DNA of 64,000 nucleotides from the NCBI GenBank assembly GCA_016744135.1, contig JADGEX010000002.1, forward strand, positions 953,486 through 1,017,485, given 5' to 3'. This DNA is from Pseudodesulfovibrio sp. Its GTDB lineage: Bacteria > Desulfobacterota > Desulfovibrionia > Desulfovibrionales > Desulfovibrionaceae. The stretch's first letter is position 1; each line of letters opens with the position of its first letter. Below the pieces are notes generated by a model. That model saw nothing but the letters and a program-made list of their open reading frames with translations. It had not been told where the DNA came from and did no database searches. The translations under genes and the position numbers were made by a program. Of this stretch, positions 60,500 through 64,000 are shown piece after piece.

Positions 60500-63400
60500 G
60501 GAAAGAAAATTCATTCATTGATTTTTTTGCTGAACATCCGACTGCGGCAAATTTGCTTATGCTGTTGTTTCTCGGCATGGGAGTTTTGGCTTTGCCTAAA
60601 ATGGTGCGTGAGACCTTTCCGGATTTTACGCCTTCAGAGATTTCCATAACCGCAGTTTATCCCGGTGCTACAGCAGAAGATGTGGAAGAGGCCATATGTC
60701 AGCGTATTGAAGATGCTCTTGATGGTGTGACTAATGTGGAAGAGGTGCGTTCAACCGCTCAGGATGGGTTGGCGACCGTGGTGGTAGAAATGGTTGAAGG
60801 TGGCGATCTCAAGGAATTCGCTGAAGACATTCGTACGGAAGTGGATGCCATCGACACCTTTCCGCCAGATGTAGAAGATCCCATCATCAAACGACTCAAC
60901 CGAACAGATATGGTTTTGGCGTTGGCTGTAACTGGCCCCATGTCCACGCCTCATCTCAAGTTGTATTGTGAGGATCTCAAAGATCGAATCCTTAATCTGC
61001 CAGGCGTAGCAGAAGTAACTATTGGTGGATTTTCAGACCATGAAATTCGAGTGGAAATCCCTATGAAGAATATCATGCAGTATGGTTTGTCCGTATTCGA
61101 TATTACTTCTGTCATCGGAAACCAATCGTTGGATTTACCCGCAGGGACTTTGGAAACCGCTGATGCTGATTTTGTTATTCGTTTTGCTGACGAGCGAAAA
61201 AAGGTTCATGAATATGAAGATCTTGTCGTTTTTTCAGGTAAGACCGGGGCGGAGCTTCGCCTTGGTGATATCGCAACGATCACTGATCGTTTTGAGAAGG
61301 ATGAACAGAAAATATGGTTTAATGGACAGCGAGCCGGTGAACTGATCATCGCTAAAAATAAGGGTAAGGATGCGCTAAAGGTTCTGGACGCTGTTCAGAT
61401 GTTTTTGGATAAAGAGCGAGCTGAGATGCCATCTGGCATCAACCTTGAAATTACGCGTAATATTACCAAAATAGTTCGTGACCGTTTGGATATGTTGATT
61501 TCCAATGGCATACAAGGGTTGTTCCTTGTTTTTATGGTTATGTGGCTGTTTTTCAATATAAGGTTGTCCTTTTGGGTTGCCATGGGGTTGCCAGTATCTT
61601 TCATGGGATCGTTTTTGATCATGCAAATGACTGGTATGTCTATTAATATGCTGACTATGGTTGGTTTATTGTTGGCTCTTGGTTTGATCATGGATGATGC
61701 GATTGTCATCGCTGAGAATGTGGCAGCGCATCTTGCACGGGGTAAGTCTGCGCTTCGAGCTGCCGTGGATGGAACTAGAGAAGTTGCTCGCGGAGTTCTT
61801 TCGTCGTTTATTACTACATTATGTATCTTTGGTGCCGTGGCTTTGCTTATCGAAGGGCGTATCGGTAAAGTGCTATGGGTAATGCCCGCTGTTTTGATCA
61901 TGACTTTGTCGGTGAGTATTATCGAGGCTTTCTGCATTCTTCCAAACCATCTTAACCATTCGTTGTCGCATATTACGAAAGCGCCGACACGGTTCAGAGT
62001 TGCTTTTGAAAAACGGTTTGAGTGGATTCGTGAGAACATACTTGGACGGATTGTCGATACGGTTATTCGGTGGCGATATGTTTTTGTCGGCGGCGTGTTC
62101 TGCGTCTTCTTTATTTCTGTCGGGATGGTTGCAAGTGGTCGAATAGGGGTCGAGGCTTTTCCATCAATTGACGGTGATGTTTTGCAAGCGAGTATTCTTT
62201 TGCCGCAGGGCACTCCGCTTGAAAAGACAGAAGAGGTTACGCGTGTCGTTTTGGCTGGACTTCAACGGTTGAATGATGAGTTGACTCCATCGCAGCCGGA
62301 GGGGAAGCGCCTTGTACGGTTTGCCACGGTTGCTTTCAATACGAACTCGTATGCGGATGAGCCGGGTGCGCATGTGGCAACGGTGTATGCGGATTTGTTG
62401 AGCGCGGAAGAACGGACCGTTACCATACGAGAGTTGGAATTAGCTTGGGCTGCGGCTGTCGGAGAATTGCCGGATGTCATGGCATTGACCTTTACCCAGC
62501 CTAGTGTTGGTCCTGCTGGAAATGCAATTGAGTTTCGACTTTCAGGGAAAGACTTGAAAGAACTCAAGGCCGCCGCTGCTGAACTGCGAGATTATATATC
62601 TGAATATGAAGGGACTTTATATCTTTTGGATAACCTTCGTCCGGGCAAACCTGAATTCCAGGCCACACTTAAGCCGGGGGCCACGGCCTTTGGATTCAAC
62701 GCTCAGCAGATAGCTTCTCAATTGCGAGCGGCGTTTTTTGGGCGTGAAGCGACTGAAATACAGTATCAGGGGGAATCTTATGAAGTGAACGTGCGTATCG
62801 CTTCAAAGGATAGTGATTCAATCGCTGACTTGGATTATTTTCATCTGACGGCTCAAGACGGCTCATTAGTCCCTTTGGGTGAAGTGGCTAATATTCAAGA
62901 AGGGCGAGGATGGGCCAAGATTAATCGTGTGAACGGGTGGCGAACTGTTACAGTGAAAGGAGATGTAGACACTGACGTTGGCAACGCTAGTGCGATTGTT
63001 GGACAGGTTCGTGCGCAGTTTATGCCTAAACTTTTGAAGAAGCATCCGGGAGTGTCCTTTAATGTCGAAGGTGCTGCCAAACGTGGAGCGAAAACTGGCG
63101 ATTCCATGAAACGAGCATTGATTATCGGTATTTTTGGGATATTCATATTGCTCTCTTTTCAGTTCAGAAGTTATTTGGAACCGATTGTGGTTATTTCGGC
63201 TATACCGCTTGCGGCCATAGGTGTGGTCTGGGGGCATTGGCTTATGGGGCTGACTATTTCCATGCCCTCAATTATGGGGTTTGCCTCTTTAGCAGGGGTC
63301 GTCGTGAATGACTCAATCCTTCTTGTTGAGTTTCTTAAGATGCGCGTCCGAGAGGGGATGACGACTGTAGAAGCATCTAGAATGGCAAGTCGACAGAGGT

Positions 63401-63627
63401 TTAGAGCCGTCTTGTTGACGTCGCTTACGACCATCGTTGGGCTTATCCCTTTATTAACTGAGCGGAGTTTACAGGCGCAGATATTGATACCGCTGTGTGC
63501 AAGCCTCGTTTTTGGGCTGATGGCATCCACTGTTTTGGTTCTTCTTGTAGTACCTAGTTTGTACTCTATTCTGGGTGATTTTGGTCTTACTTCTGCACCT
63601 CGACAGCAGGATAAGAGTTTGGAGTAA
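60496..63627 (+). CDS. RND-family efflux permease, second system
   Basis: 1043 residues. N-terminal helix (about 15-35), PGATAEDVEE in the first porter region, helix block with LIMDDAIVIAENV (TM4 Asp pair), second porter domain, final helix block with AGVVVNDSILLVEF and LLTSLTTIVGLIPLL. It overlaps the adaptor by ATGA. Together with TetR and the adaptor it forms a complete regulated inner-membrane efflux unit. It is about as long as the permease at the left edge of the window but differs from it in sequence. Confidence 0.93.
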   Translation: MRKENSFIDFFAEHPTAANLLMLLFLGMGVLALPKMVRETFPDFTPSEISITAVYPGATAEDVEEAICQRIEDALDGVTNVEEVRSTAQDGLATVVVEMVEGGDLKEFAEDIRTEVDAIDTFPPDVEDPIIKRLNRTDMVLALAVTGPMSTPHLKLYCEDLKDRILNLPGVAEVTIGGFSDHEIRVEIPMKNIMQYGLSVFDITSVIGNQSLDLPAGTLETADADFVIRFADERKKVHEYEDLVVFSGKTGAELRLGDIATITDRFEKDEQKIWFNGQRAGELIIAKNKGKDALKVLDAVQMFLDKERAEMPSGINLEITRNITKIVRDRLDMLISNGIQGLFLVFMVMWLFFNIRLSFWVAMGLPVSFMGSFLIMQMTGMSINMLTMVGLLLALGLIMDDAIVIAENVAAHLARGKSALRAAVDGTREVARGVLSSFITTLCIFGAVALLIEGRIGKVLWVMPAVLIMTLSVSIIEAFCILPNHLNHSLSHITKAPTRFRVAFEKRFEWIRENILGRIVDTVIRWRYVFVGGVFCVFFISVGMVASGRIGVEAFPSIDGDVLQASILLPQGTPLEKTEEVTRVVLAGLQRLNDELTPSQPEGKRLVRFATVAFNTNSYADEPGAHVATVYADLLSAEERTVTIRELELAWAAAVGELPDVMALTFTQPSVGPAGNAIEFRLSGKDLKELKAAAAELRDYISEYEGTLYLLDNLRPGKPEFQATLKPGATAFGFNAQQIASQLRAAFFGREATEIQYQGESYEVNVRIASKDSDSIADLDYFHLTAQDGSLVPLGEVANIQEGRGWAKINRVNGWRTVTVKGDVDTDVGNASAIVGQVRAQFMPKLLKKHPGVSFNVEGAAKRGAKTGDSMKRALIIGIFGIFILLSFQFRSYLEPIVVISAIPLAAIGVVWGHWLMGLTISMPSIMGFASLAGVVVNDSILLVEFLKMRVREGMTTVEASRMASRQRFRAVLLTSLTTIVGLIPLLTERSLQAQILIPLCASLVFGLMASTVLVLLVVPSLYSILGDFGLTSAPRQQDKSLE

Positions 63628-63709
63628 AATTGTCTTTCAAATAAAGTGTATATTTTCAGCATCTTAGTAAAAGCACGTGGAAAGACTTTAAAAAAAATCA
63701 AAAAACCGC

Positions 63710-63738
63710 TTGACCTCGGAGTGCGATTCACCTAGAAC
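63710..63738 (+). promoter_or_regulatory. rRNA operon promoter P1
   Basis: TTGACC, 17 nt, TAGAAC: a near-consensus sigma-70 promoter. It is followed by an untranslated leader. It lies about 80 bp after the RND permease stop; the sequence between holds no gene. Confidence 0.75.
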
Positions 63739-63849
63739 CTCTTTCGCCGCACGGGAAAGCCCAACAGGACATCACCGGCGGCTTGTTCTTTCTCAAACAT
63801 ACAGAGCGGTTGGCCTCATAATGAATTTTTAAAAAAGTTCAAAAAAAGG

Positions 63850-63878
63850 TTGACGAGCGATCTAGAAAAATCTAGGTT
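63850..63878 (+). promoter_or_regulatory. rRNA operon promoter P2
   Basis: TTGACG, 17 nt, TAGGTT, 140 bp downstream of P1. Tandem promoters of this form are usual upstream of 16S rRNA genes. Confidence 0.75.
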
Positions 63879-63902
63879 AAAACTTCCTGCGTTATGCAGG
63901 GC

Positions 63903-63945
63903 GTTCTTTTGAGAACGAAGACTAAAATGGTCTTTGACAATTAAA
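63903..63945 (+). promoter_or_regulatory. rRNA leader: hairpin and boxA-like antitermination site
   Basis: A GTTCT-TTTG-AGAAC hairpin (63903-63916) is followed by GGTCTTTGACAATTAAATAG, which resembles the boxA leader (GCTCTTTAACA-type) that precedes 16S rRNA in many proteobacteria. The 16S gene itself must start beyond 64000. Confidence 0.7.
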
Positions 63946-64000
63946 TAGCGAGTTGAGCAAATAAGATCACGATAATCACAGCCCGTTTAATTACGAGTAA

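Noticed and set aside
1-64000. CRISPR array
   Set aside because: No set of regularly spaced repeats was seen; the direct repeats found are att cores and paired arm-type sites.
64000-64000. 16S rRNA gene in the window
   Set aside because: Only the promoters and boxA leader are inside the window; no mature 16S sequence is reached before the end.

Overview
The window looks like chromosome of a sulfate-reducing deltaproteobacterium of the Desulfovibrionaceae, most like Pseudodesulfovibrio or Desulfovibrio. This is inferred from gene content and order: a chemotaxis cluster holding a HEAT-repeat protein, ftsY beside an S1-domain protein, an AddAB-type nuclease pair, RND pumps, and a TonB2/TtpC operon. 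No database search was run, so the genus is a guess. The G+C content appears close to one half.

Region by region. 1-3.4 kb: the end of an RND efflux adaptor and a complete RND permease, closed by a strong terminator. 3.4-12.96 kb: an iron-acquisition island with three Fur-box-like sites. It holds an odd in-frame fusion of an AraC-type sensor domain to a TonB-dependent receptor barrel, a DUF4198 gene broken twice, and an intact six-gene TonB2-type energising operon (DUF3450, TtpC, ExbB, ExbD, TonB, TPR). It is bounded by a 43-bp imperfect inverted repeat and an IS3-family transposase relic.

13.0-24.3 kb: an integrative element of about 11.2 kb in the 3' half of tRNA-Pro(CGG), with a 62-bp direct repeat at its ends. 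Its left part carries a tyrosine recombinase, an AlpA-like excisionase candidate and a winged-helix replication-like protein. Its right part is an anti-phage cargo: a class 2 OLD nuclease plus UvrD-like helicase (Gabija-like), and an operon of a RelE-like small protein, a radical-SAM prokaryotic viperin (pVip) and a large uncharacterised TPR protein. The pVip-TPR-RelE arrangement is the best candidate for an undescribed system.

24.5-31.9 kb: chemotaxis operon cheB, HEAT-repeat protein, cheR, cheY, cheA; the CheA has two intact and one degenerate HPt domain. 31.9-39.3 kb: a membrane protein, CpoB-like lipoprotein, DprA, a GDT1-family protein, HDOD and GGDEF-type signalling proteins, XerC/D recombinase and a cyclophilin. 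39.3-50.1 kb (minus strand): flavin oxidoreductase, LhgO, a PPC-domain protein, AddB- and AddA-like proteins, a DMT exporter and an ornithine-cyclodeaminase-family enzyme. 50.2-57.3 kb: an RluA-family pseudouridine synthase, two genes of unknown function each behind a sigma-28 (FliA)-like promoter, an S1-domain protein, FtsY and AsnRS. 57.4-63.6 kb: an AraC/GyrI regulator and a TetR-adaptor-RND operon behind a perfect 25-bp palindrome. 63.7-64 kb: tandem promoters and boxA of an rRNA operon whose 16S gene lies just outside the window.
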